This document shows positions 22,196-33,000 of a stretch of 64,000 nucleotides of DNA, one piece after another. Below the pieces are notes generated by a model, which was given only the letters and a program-made list of their open reading frames with translations, did not search any database and was not told the origin of the DNA. The stretch is from contig ML976733.1 of NCBI GenBank assembly GCA_010015655.1, positions 136,885 to 200,884 on the forward strand, in the 5' to 3' direction. Both the position numbers and the translations under genes were made by a program. Each line of letters starts with the position of its first letter. Positions within the stretch are counted from its first letter, which is position 1. This stretch comes from Bimuria novae-zelandiae CBS 107.79 (Eukaryota > Ascomycota > Dothideomycetes > Pleosporales > Didymosphaeriaceae).

Positions 22196-23560
22196 ATGCG
22201 TGCTGCACTCAACACTACAGCCGCCATCCGTGAAAGGTCACCCCGCGACCCTTCGATTCTGAGCATGTTGGTTTTCCCAGACGACGATGACGACGGTACC
22301 AACGCAGGCCAGCATGACCGCCTGGGTGTGCTCCCGGATGAACTCCTGCTGCAAGTCTTCGAGACGCTCGCAAAGCTGGGCACACGAAAAGACCTCTGCA
22401 ACGTGTCCCGACTCAACAAGAGGTACCATCGCCTGAGCGATGCGACCCTGTACAAGCAGGTCTTGTTTCAGACACCGGAGCTGCATCTCACCTTCAGCGA
22501 GTCGCTGAGTCGCCGTCCACGCCGTGGCTCAGCCATCAATGAAGTGACGTTGGCGTACCCGTCTTCAGAGCTGTCGCAATTGGCCCTCGATGCCCATGTT
22601 CACGGTTCCTACATTCACCCTTCCCGATTTGATGGCCTGTCACGCACCCTTTCTATAATGTCTAATTTGGAAAAGCTAGACATTGCCGTTCCCAGCGTCC
22701 TCTTGCACGGCATCGGCTCATTATTCAACGGCCCCTTTGACCTATCGTGCCTCAAGTCATGCACACTATTCTATCAATGCCCTAACAATGCGTATTGGGA
22801 TCTTCGCGAAAACATTCACATCTTTGCGCATCCAGAGCTCGAGGAGCTGACGCTTCGGCGCGCTAAGCTCGACGAGCAGGGCTTCAACTTTCTCGAGCGA
22901 CCCCACGAGACAGCACTGAAGAAGCTGACCCTAATCGAATGCGACATCAACGATGACGGTCTTAGCGACCTACTCGAGCTCCCCGAAGCGCTCGAGGAGT
23001 TTATCATGACGCACGCCGAAGAACCGGAACCGGAGCTGGAAGAGAGCTCCGACAGTGTTGCCGACTACATCGCAGCGCTGAAATCACAGAGCGAATCTTT
23101 AAAAAGTATTACCATCGACTCTCCGTCTTTGACGAGTAGGAAAGTGTTGAGGATGAGAGAGTTTGGCGCTGTAAAGAACCTGCGCTTGAACTGGGATTAT
23201 CAACTATTTGGCAAGTCCTCGAAAAAGCCGCGCTTGCACTCCGTCGGTCTTCCCCCGGAATTGGAAATGCTGGAATTCTTCAACGAGTTGGGTACCGATA
23301 CAGAGGTGAACGATCTCTTGCTTGCTTTGATTGAGAGCAGAAGTGTTATTGCGAGGCGCTGGAAGAAGATGATCGTGGTGGAAGGCGACGAGACTATTCT
23401 GAGGCAAGTCAAGGCTACTTGCAAGGAGGCTGGCTTGCAGTTGGACATTATCGGCGGTTTTGATGAGACAGAGTCGGAGGACGGTGAAACCGGTTCTGGA
23501 GATGACGGAGTCGTGGAGGCCGACGAGAGCGAAGGTCCGGAATCGGGCCGTGATTTGTAA
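22196..23560 (+). CDS. F-box protein with degenerate leucine-rich repeats
   Basis: Uninterrupted 454-aa frame. An F-box-like segment at about residues 43-85 (LGVLPDELLLQVFETLAKL...LCNVSRLNKRYHRLSD) would bind Skp1 and so recruit targets to an SCF ubiquitin ligase. The rest shows irregular Leu-rich strands (LEELTLRRAKL, LKKLTLIECDI, LEEFIM) consistent with an LRR-type substrate domain. The C-terminus is strongly acidic. A second ATG at 22265 (MLVFPDDDDDG), shortly before the F-box, is an equally good start and would remove 23 residues. The target cannot be inferred. Confidence 0.8.
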   Translation: MRAALNTTAAIRERSPRDPSILSMLVFPDDDDDGTNAGQHDRLGVLPDELLLQVFETLAKLGTRKDLCNVSRLNKRYHRLSDATLYKQVLFQTPELHLTFSESLSRRPRRGSAINEVTLAYPSSELSQLALDAHVHGSYIHPSRFDGLSRTLSIMSNLEKLDIAVPSVLLHGIGSLFNGPFDLSCLKSCTLFYQCPNNAYWDLRENIHIFAHPELEELTLRRAKLDEQGFNFLERPHETALKKLTLIECDINDDGLSDLLELPEALEEFIMTHAEEPEPELEESSDSVADYIAALKSQSESLKSITIDSPSLTSRKVLRMREFGAVKNLRLNWDYQLFGKSSKKPRLHSVGLPPELEMLEFFNELGTDTEVNDLLLALIESRSVIARRWKKMIVVEGDETILRQVKATCKEAGLQLDIIGGFDETESEDGETGSGDDGVVEADESEGPESGRDL

Positions 23561-24645
23561 GGCGTTCATCATTGCTATAGATCCACTTGGGGCACGTTGT
23601 ACGAAGGTACGATAAACCAAGACCAAGACCGGACTAGACTCATTCTACTTATCCTTCACTTCCTATTCGTTCACACCACAGCCACAACACAACAACACAT
23701 GCAGGCACAAAACCTACTTGAAGCATTCTAATCGTCACGGCGCGAGTTCTGTGCTAAGTGCCGTTTTGATCGTCGACGCGTCAGGCCCTGCCGGCGCAGC
23801 CGTGGCAGCCATGTCACCACCCGGAACAATCGTCGTCTTATACTGGTCCCCAGCTCTCCATCTCAGTCACACAGCAGGGTGAAACAATTTTCTTATCCTG
23901 GTGCTCTCCCCCAACCTCGTCATGGCTGCCTCAGAATTCGACCCGCCGTCTCTGCAGGCGCACTACCCACCGTCCCAACAATACTCACAGTGTCCTTACA
24001 AAGCATGCATACGCCCGCTTCCAAGTATGTGAATTTGCTGCACTGCAGGCATCAGTATGCTGCAGCCAGAGCTTGAAGAGGGAAGGAATCGATCTACCTA
24101 GGACAACACACTACTTCCGTCTCCCCACCTTCAACCCTAGATGTCGCGCTCATCCATGCGGACGGACACATATTCCAGGGTGATAATCCCCAATTGATAA
24201 CGTAGGAAATCCCCCTGTGAATGCGGTGCTCAGCTGGACGGTATAAATTAGCATTGTAGTTGCGCACAAACACGTTCGCGAGCATTGCCAGTTGCGAAAC
24301 GCGAGGCGCTGTCGCTGCCCAGCGCATCATAGTAGAAGCCTCCGCGGTGTTGCGATGTCATGTGGAGGTGTGATAGACATGATGGCGAGGGCTTGAATGT
24401 TGTGGTTAAAGAACTGCAGTTGGTGGAGGCTGTGGGCCAGGAGGCTGCGCCGATGGTGGGCGGGTGACATTTTCACGCTCTCAAGCTATTCTTTTATTTT
24501 CTTCCACAACCTGCCATTTTGAAAATGATATCTCATTTTTAAAGAATGTCTCTGGGCCGCGTAGAGAGCGACAACGGAGGCTCTCGCGTAAAACTATAAA
24601 TTGGCCATTGGATTGCGCATCCCGGACCACCAGAGTTCGGAGGCT
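23561..24645. other. Intergenic region without recognisable gene
   Basis: Short frames only (23879-24076, 24094-24330), none with similarity or plausible splice partners. It contains the 3' flanks of the F-box gene and of the disrupted F-box/LRR gene. Confidence 0.4.
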
Positions 24646-25332
24646 CTACGGGAGAGATCGAAGGAAGTCTTTTTCAGACTGGTTGCTGCTACCTATGGTA
24701 GTAGCGGAATTATCTTGCGTGGTACCGGCGTAGTTGCTGTGATTGATGTCCTTGCCCGGAAGATAGGATCGGCTGATCGTAAGATTCTTCGGCGCTTTCA
24801 AAGCTTTCAGCGAGGAGAGAGGCATAGCTTTGCCACCAAGAAAGCCTTTCGGACCCGTCAGCTTCAAGGCGGTCAGATGGGCGCTGTGATGCTTGATCAA
24901 CCCCTTACAGACCGCTGGAGCCTTCCAGGTTTGTACGCCGGCCGGAGAGAAGCGTTCGGTGTCCTTGAGGTCAACAGACTTGACCTGGATGTAGCGAATC
25001 AGGCCCTGTACTTGTCCTAGGCAGTCTTCCATCCGCAGATTCTCAACCTGAATTGGAGGGGAACTCCAGCGCAGCATTTGAACACGCAGCATGCAGTTGG
25101 TATTGAAAGCCAGCCTCTCAAACCCAATGTTCTTGATACGGGGCGATTTAGCCATCAACTGGAAGAGGCGATCCGTACGAGCGAGGCTGCGACGCTTGCG
25201 ACCAAACATCAGGAAAGAGTTGTGGCAAGCCGAATAACCACCTACGACATAAAGGCCCACATCGATAATATCTAGTGACTTCAGGTTGGACGTGACTCCA
25301 AGTCGGCCCAGGAAGGCTTGGCCTGGTAGGAT
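24646..25332 (-). pseudogene. 3' half of an F-box/LRR gene split by the hAT-like insertion
   Basis: The minus-strand frame runs from the 8-bp target duplication at 25325-25332 to a stop at 24646. The nominal start of the frame is a TTG inside transposon DNA, so there is no own start codon. The protein (LPGQAFLGRLGVTSNLKSLDII onward) reads as C-terminal LRR-like text with LKALKAPKNLTISRSYLPGKDI and a Ser/Gln-rich segment. It is the continuation of the fragment at 36190-36703. Both carry the codons for Leu-Pro at the duplicated CTACC in the same frame, so precise removal of the insertion would reconnect them. The pair is a single interrupted gene, now dead. Confidence 0.75.
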
Positions 25333-25366
25333 CAGCGCATGCAACAGTTGGTATTACTGACCGTAC

Positions 25367-26118
25367 TTTACGGCCCGTAATTGGTTTTGGGCCGTACGTA
25401 CCGTAGTGAGGTGCCCACCGTACTAGGCACTATACTATACTAACTTTTAACCCGTAATACAGCTGTACAGAACCTTTTCTAAATTATTTAAAAATAGTAA
25501 GTAATTATAGAGTTATATAGCTTTAAAATTACTAGTTTTTTTTATTTAATTAGTAAAAAGCGGTGCATCACGCGCACGGACATAGTAGTAGGTAAAAGTA
25601 GGTCAAACGCGATATCTTATTATCTATAAGATTGTATCGGCGCTGGTCACTCAAAGAATCTGTTTAGGCGTTTCTACTCAGAGGCATATGGGAGTGCGTG
25701 GACAAGAATGTAACCAAGAATGCATTAAGTGCCAATAGGCCTAGTATAAAAGAATACTAAAAAGGTACTAAACTACATATAACAAATAAGGAAACTATAT
25801 ACCTAAGTACTTAGTAAATATTATCCTAGAGAGCTAAATACTAAAGAGTAAAAAAGTTATTTAATAAACTAAGGGACTAGTCTAATAAGGAACCCTAGTA
25901 AAGGGATATGTAATAGGTCTAATAAGGGTCTAATATAGAGTAGTTTTAGAAAAATAATCTTAAAGATTAAAGCTGATCTGAATTGGATCGGTGTCAGGGA
26001 AATAGGTTAATTCGTGTAACTTTGTAAGTTGGCAACTGGATGGCTGTGTTACAAAGATAGCTATAAATTACCTCTTTATACTAGTAACTTTATGCGACTA
26101 TAAGCGCTGTTTCTCCTA
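25367..26118. other. hAT-like element interior, AT-rich, with a TIR fragment of another family
   Basis: TA-rich sequence without open frames. At about 25569-25586 the string GCATCACGCGCACGGACA matches the right TIR of the 1486-3567 pogo element apart from one transition, but no partner end is nearby, so it is a fragment. The first ~70 bp contain inverted CCGTA/TACGG motifs typical of subterminal transposase-binding clusters. Confidence 0.45.
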
Positions 26119-26120
26119 TA

Positions 26121-27989
26121 ACGTACTTGACAAGCGAGCGGCCAGTACAAGCGAGCGGCCACCCCACCAAACTTTTCGTAACGCGTCACCTTGTAACAAT
26201 AATAGCTTAACTACCTCCTACTTAAATACTTTATAGTAAAGCAGATATCTTCCTAGCTATTTTAGCTATTAATTAAGACTAAATTTAAAGCGTATAACGC
26301 GCTATAGTAATATATAATATCTTTTAAAGTATATTACGTAGGTAACGTGTAGAAATTACTACGTAGTATAATTATTAGCCTAAATTAAAAAAGCTTACTA
26401 AGCTAAAAGAGGAGGTAATTATTAGGTATATACTTAATTTAGATTCTTAAGGATTTGCGCCTATCCTAAGTACTATATAAAATATAGTAAATAAACTACT
26501 CGCTAAGCGTAGCGCTAGCTAAATAGGCAAGAACTAGCTACGTAACTTTATTAAGTAAATAGATTACTTTACTATATAATTTAATTAGCTATATAATTAG
26601 TAAAGGGCTCTATATAAGAATTTTAAAGCTATTAAGGCTTAGTTTAAGCTTATATTACACACAAAGGCTACCTATAGTATTTATAATAAAAATACTTATA
26701 ACTTTAATAAGACTAGTTTTATAATAGGTAAGATATTAGCATAGCTTATTATTATAAGCTTAAAAAGATAAGGTAGACTAAAGGCTATCTAGCTAAGTAA
26801 TTATAAGTAGACTATATTAATCTATAGAATTAACGCTACTAACTAGGTAATTTTACCTTTTATTATTTTCCCTAGCTAGTATTACCTCTCTATCTAGTAC
26901 TAGGATAATAATAGTACTAGGATAATAATATACTACGCGACTAGGCTTTTGCTATAAGTAATAATAGCTAGACTACTAATAAGCTTAGAGTAAAGTAGCT
27001 AAGGCACTTTATTAAGTATATAATAAAGCGTAGGATAGGTGCACGCTAGCTACTTATACTTAATAGTTATAAGAGCTATAACTTACTTAAATTTTAAAAG
27101 CTTTATAAGGAGAATAATATTATTACTCTTTATATACTACTATATTTATTATACCTTTTATAACTACTTAATATTAATTACTTTTTGCTGTTAAAGCGCG
27201 CGTATAGCTACTAAATTAAGAGCCTAATACGTAACTATATTAGCTATATTATAAAGCTAAAGTTCTTACTAGCCTTTTATATAGCCTATATATAATTAAT
27301 TATAAAGGAGAATATCTGCGTAAGCTTTTAAGGCGCTAGCCTAGTCCTATATAACCTAAAGGTAGTAATATTAAAGCTTAATATTAAGCTTTATACGCTA
27401 ACGCTACCTTTATTAAAAGTTACTTTTTAAAAAGCTAAAATACTAAGTAACACACATAAGCTAGAGGCTTAGTTAATATTAATTTATAATAGAATTTAAA
27501 GGTATAAAAGTTTATGACTTACTTTTATTATTATAGCGCTTAATTAGCTTAAAAAGGGCGCTAAGGTAATAGCTTATAAAAGTACGCTTATACGTAATTA
27601 AATTATAAAGCTTAAATAGGTAAATAGGGCAGCTATAATACGTAAAAAGTAATAAAAAAAAGTAGATATAAGAATAAGGCACTTTAATAAAAGTAAAGGT
27701 AAAAAATATTATTACTTAAAAAATTTTAAGTAGTAGCTAAAGAGTAAAACGCGTCAAGGTAAGGCGTAATTAAGTACTAGTTAGTAGGCTTTAACGCGCT
27801 ATAGCTACTATAGAGAGACTAGGTATAATACGCAAACGTATATAAAGCGTAGTATAGATACTACTTAATTTAGTATAATAATTATATATAATTATTATAT
27901 CGCGTTGTTAAGTTAGATCGCGATAAAGGCAATAAAAGGTTAGTAGGGTGGCTGCTCGCTTGTACTGGCCGCTCGCTTGTTAAGTACGT
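26121..27989 (+). mobile_element. Fot1/pogo-type transposon (1869 bp), RIP-degraded
   Basis: TIRs of about 50 bp begin ACGTACTTGACAAGCGAGCG and contain the motif CAAGCGAGCGGCC twice. The right end is the near-perfect inverse (27940-27989), and TA flanks both ends (26119-26120, 27990-27991). The size is typical of Fot1-like elements. The plus-strand frame still shows family landmarks through the mutations: GKN-LRNFIKR, YNFNKTSFIIGKI (first catalytic block, Asp now Asn) and LLILNSYKSY (second block). Stops are frequent and nearly all G/C pairs in the core are lost. Bases 1-510 are a second copy of the same family in inverse orientation. Confidence 0.88.
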
Positions 27990-28164
27990 TACTAAACGTA
28001 TAATTATGTATAATTATAATTTATTAGCCCTAAAACTATTAAGGTCTACTAACTATAAAAAACTAGCTAAAAAATGGCACTATACCTAGCTACCTTAAAA
28101 AGTTAACCTTTTATATAAATAATTAAAAGAAAGACGCTAACGCAGTTAATAATAATAATAATAA

Positions 28165-28416
28165 TGTCTGCACTGTCTCGCCTTTCGCGCCACGGGAAAT
28201 GTGTAACCCAATCATACCCCTGTACCTCCCCACTTCCACATAACCTGATACTGTACCAAAACCCCCTCGCCTCCACACAACCTAATACTGTCTCATATCC
28301 ACGAGAACTGGAAGGGAGGTATATAGAGCTATCGAAGCACACACAAAGAAAAAGATAGACACTAGATACCAAAAGCAAAGAGATACTTGTTTTTCCTTGC
28401 TACCTGTGAACCGACA
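28165..28416. repeat. Solo LTR (252 bp), not RIP-altered
   Basis: The sequence begins TGTCTGCACTG and ends GAACCGACA (TG...CA), flanked by the 5-bp duplication AATAA (28160-28164 and 28417-28421). It has normal base composition within a strongly AT-rich block and a TATA-like GGTATATAGAGC at about 28317, as an LTR promoter would. No internal retroelement sequence is attached, so it is the product of LTR-LTR recombination. A (TAA)n microsatellite abuts its left edge. Confidence 0.75.
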
Positions 28417-30016
28417 AATAATATTTTAGAATTTTGAATTTTTTTAAAAGATAACGTTAATACGGCTTCCTTTCTAATTAAGGAATTTCTATATACTGCG
28501 AGCTATATGGACCCCTAAAATAAACTATATAATAATTGTGGCGCACAGTTACAACGATTAGGGAGCTCGAAAATAAAGTCTATTAAGGAGAAAAAGCTCT
28601 ATAATAACTAGCTATTTATAAATTTAGGGGATCGCGTGCTTAGCTACTTAGCTACTTAGCTTAACTTTAACTAGTATAGAAAGCTTTAGTAAAGTATCTT
28701 TTATAATACACCCCCTAGTTTATAAAGCGTAGTAAAATAAGCTAAATAATAACTTAAAGTATAAAAGGTAATAAACTTACGCGTAGAGCTTAAAAAGCGT
28801 CTAGCTTAGATTTCTAGCTTACTAGGTAATTAGTCTAAGTAGCTAGTTTATATATAGTTTAAAAAAAAAGTAAAGAAGTAAAAAGAGTAGCGTACTTCTA
28901 CTATAAAGCTTTAATAAATATTTAAAGGTAATTATTTACTTACAACGTGACCTGTGCGAGTACTTATATAAATAAATAAAAGAATAAGTAGCTATAGAAT
29001 TATAACGCTTAGCTAGTAAAGGCTTACTTACTTATAAACTTACTATAATTTATACTTTAATATTCCCTAAAAAGACTAGAGGAGGGTTTACTACTTATTT
29101 TTTATATTTAAGCTTAGTTAATAATACCTTTTACTAATTTTTTTAAATTTAGTTTTTAATTTTACTAATCTCTTTACTTATAAACTTATTATAAAGCTTA
29201 TAAAATGCTTCTCCCTAGAGTGCGTACTAAAGGCGGTTACACTTTATAGGCTTCTATTAATACTAGCTATTTACTCTATATAGGCACTTATAGCTTGTAT
29301 TAGGAGTGCGCCCTCTAAGCGTAGCGTATATGCCTGCGTGCTTAGTTGTTTAGTCGAGCTGCGCGAGCCAGCGAGCGTATCCTTCTAGAGATAGAGTTGC
29401 TACTGCGCCTAGTCGCGATAGGTTATTAAGCTCTCTCTAAGCCTACTTATAGTTATATCGTAGTGCTAAGCGTAGGAAATCCTTTATTAGCAGCGTACCC
29501 TTTATCTTTAGGAAATCTAGGAGCACAGCGTTGGCGTGTGCGCGGTTCTATTTAGATAGCTATTTAGTTATGTCTGTTGTTCTGCTGCTCTGTGGGCGTA
29601 GGGTGACCTCTTTATATATATGTTGTACCTGCTCCTTCTAATTATTATTACTTAAATAGAAATTATTTTTAAGTTCTCTAATTAGCGCCTATAGTATTTA
29701 CTACTTAATTAATTAATAGTATTATAAGCTTTAGCCTTTATAAATTAACTATAATATAGACCTAGTTTTAGAGTGCCTAAAGCTTTATTATAAGCTAATT
29801 ATAAATAGTAGACTCTAACTTATAGTACTTAAGCTATTATATATAAAACTTACCCCTAATAGTTATATTTAGTAGCTTTAAAGCCTAGTTATGTATATTT
29901 ATCTACTTAGGAGCTTTAAGGTTAATATAACTTTATATTTTTTAAATTTTTATATAGTACTTAAGCTATGCGTACTAAGGTAGGAATAAGTTATAATTTA
30001 TAAATTATTTACTTAC

Positions 30017-33000
30017 TGTAAGGGGCTGCGCAAAGGTTGCCGATGCCTGGTAACAGGATTGTATTTAATAAGGAGCAAACTATCTATAAGTAAGGCCAAA
30101 CTTATATGTGCGCTGTTATTGTTAAGAAGATTTAAGAGATTTCTAAGGCCCTACTTAGTCTAAAGGAGCACTAAGAGTTTCACTAAGGGTTTCACTAAGG
30201 AATAGTACAACAAGGTATCTAGCCTATTATATTACCCCCCTCCTCTCTTATAGCGTCTAGATAAAGGTCATTAGATCCACGCCAAAACCCTGTAGGAAGA
30301 AGTCGTGTATTAGGGTCTTAATATAGCTTTGTAAATTGCTCCTATCGAATCTTCGCTTTAGTATTTTGGAGGTTTTTAGCTAGCTCTATAGTTGGTAGGT
30401 AGTAGCCTTTCTATTTTACTTTATACCACCACTTCTATCCCCGTCCGCGTCGTTAGCACACTTCTGCTAATATATCTTCTACTTCCCACATATCTACGCT
30501 ATTAGTATCTACCTAAATTAGCAGTAGCTAGTCGTTGTCCTTTATTTAGCTTAGTAAGGGGTCTAATGCTGCTAGTCGGAGTTAGTTAACATAGAAAATA
30601 TTATAAAGGCCTAGAGGTGTATTTAGTCAAACTATGTGCGTATTTATTATTTTAATAACTGTGTACTTCGCGCTCCTCTAGTCTAGCTTCTTTAATTTTT
30701 GGCCTGTAGCAAACTGCTTGTCTAATTTTAGCTATACTTTGTCGCCGACGCGGAGGTGTGGCGCTTCTCGGCGATGCCTATTGGCTTAACGTTCCTGCTC
30801 TTGCTGTTCCTGTGCCATAGATGCTTGCGCAAGTTCTACAAGGTAGCGTAGTTTAGTGACAATAGACTCGGCTTTCTCGCGGTCAGACCTCTCATGTGTA
30901 GTGTACTTTCTGCGATTGGCGCCCGCAGGTATCTCTAGCTGTAGTGGGTTGATATTATACCCATGCTGAAGGAAGAAAGGAGACATCCTTGTCGTTATTA
31001 CGTCTTGTCCTTTAATTGCAATTTGTGCTAGCGGGCAGAGAGGTGCCCAGTCATTTTAAGCCCAGCTGACAAAGGCTTTCATATATGTCTCCCATGTGCT
31101 GTTCATGCGCTCTGTTACTCTATTAGTTTAAGCATGGAATGCTGTAGATAATTGCCGCTTAATCTAAAGAATCTCGCAGAGTCTTGTCTAGAACACGCTA
31201 ACAAATTAGCTGCCTCGATCTAACATAATTATATTAGGAATCTAATAGTAGGTAACAACATACGTGATAAACGCTTACACTACTGTCTCTATTTCTAGGT
31301 TTGCTAGCGGCACAAACACGACGTCTTTGCTTAGGCAGTTAGTAATAACTATAAGGTTTGTGTTGCCGTTGCTCTCTAGCAAGCCCTTAACAAAGTCCAT
31401 CGAGATCTCCTTCCAGATTTGTTCGGGCACTAGCAGGGGTTTCAAAAAGCCTTGCAGACCATCTCTCCACAGTTTTGTTCTTCCGCATGTATCGCAGTTC
31501 CGTGTATATCGTCAAATATCGTTAGACATTCCTGGCCAAAAGAAGTCTCTTCCAATTATCTTGTATATAATCTCTCTGCTAGGGTGCCTAGTAGCCACAG
31601 AACAGTGTATCTACTTAATAATAGACGTTCGTAGGGGTTCGTGGTTTGGTACCCATTTTCGTCCTTGGAAGTAGAGCACTTGGTCCTTAACCTTATATTC
31701 TGTAATTAAGCATTTAATTTAGAGTGTAATAGGGAATTTTTATTATCCGCTTTTTATAGCTTAGCGTGCTTCTTAATAAACTAGGTCTTTTTTAATTAAC
31801 TCGACTTAGAGGTTCTTAATAGTATCTTAATCTCGTGTGTCTTCTTAAGTATTTTCTTAAATTGCGGCGGGTAGAGCACGAACTTTTACAGACATTACTA
31901 TAATATCTATCTCTTTATTAGTGTTGTCCAATTCCTTATAGTACGATGTAGTAGGCTTTAAGACTTATACGAGTCTCCTCTATAGTTAGTTATTGCTAGT
32001 GTCTGCGGGTAGATCCTGCTCTCGCCGGGATAATGCGTCTGCTCGGATATTTTGCTTGCCTGGCCTATAGAGGATCTCCATATTATATCTGCCTAGGATA
32101 AGCGACCAGCGAACCTGTCTCTCGTTTAACATTCGCGGCTTTATAAAGTACTCTAAGTTCTTGTGGTTAGTAACCACCTTAAACTTTTCTACTAATTAAA
32201 GTTTAGTATCTTATTCTTTAAGTCCTCTAATAACTGCTAGTAGTTCTTTATTATAGATTTTATAGTTATATTTAGCAGGCGTGTTCTTTCTTAAGAAGTA
32301 GGCATAGGGACGTAGGATTCTATTCTTATTATATTAAGATAGTACTCTAGTAGTAATATAACTAGATAAGTTGTATTTTATAACTGTATCGCGGTCTGCT
32401 TGGAACTGGGCTAACACTAGTTTGGATATAAAGACTTTCTTAAGTGTATCGAAGGCCTTCTGTTCCTCTGCTGTCTATCTAAAGGTAACGTTACCTATAA
32501 GTCTTATAAGGGGAGCGGCAATTTAGCCAAAATTTTAGATAAATTATTAGTAAAAATTAGTAAAGCCTAGAAAGCTTCGTACGCCCTTAATAGTCTTTAG
32601 CGCCTCCTAATCCTTAATAGCTTTAACCTTTTCTAGGTCCATGCGTGTGCCCTTCCTAGCTTTAATAATAAAGCTAAGATACTTTATAATTTTGACCTTA
32701 AACTTGCACTTCTTAATATTAAGATATAACCTAGCTTCTTTTAGCTGTGTAAGCACTTTGTTAACTTGCTTACGATATTTCTAGAGAGAACCGTTTATAT
32801 AGATAAGGATATTGTTAAGATACGCTATGCAGAAATTGTCTAAATATTCGCGGAGTATCTAGTTAATATACCGTTAGAATGTGCTAGGGGCATTCGCTAG
32901 TCTAAATAGTGTAATAAGCTATTTAAATAATCTAAAACGTGTTTAGAAAGCTATAAGCCACTTGTCCCCTTCTTGGATTTAGATCTTGTAGAAGGCTATA

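Noticed and set aside
22036..22486. Minus-strand ORFs overlapping the start of the F-box gene
   Set aside because: Overlap with a recognisable F-box domain on the other strand and no similarity of their own.
26121..27989. Inverted pair with bases 1-510 as a single giant foldback element
   Set aside because: Each copy has its own TIR end and TA duplication. They are separate insertions of one family 25 kb apart.
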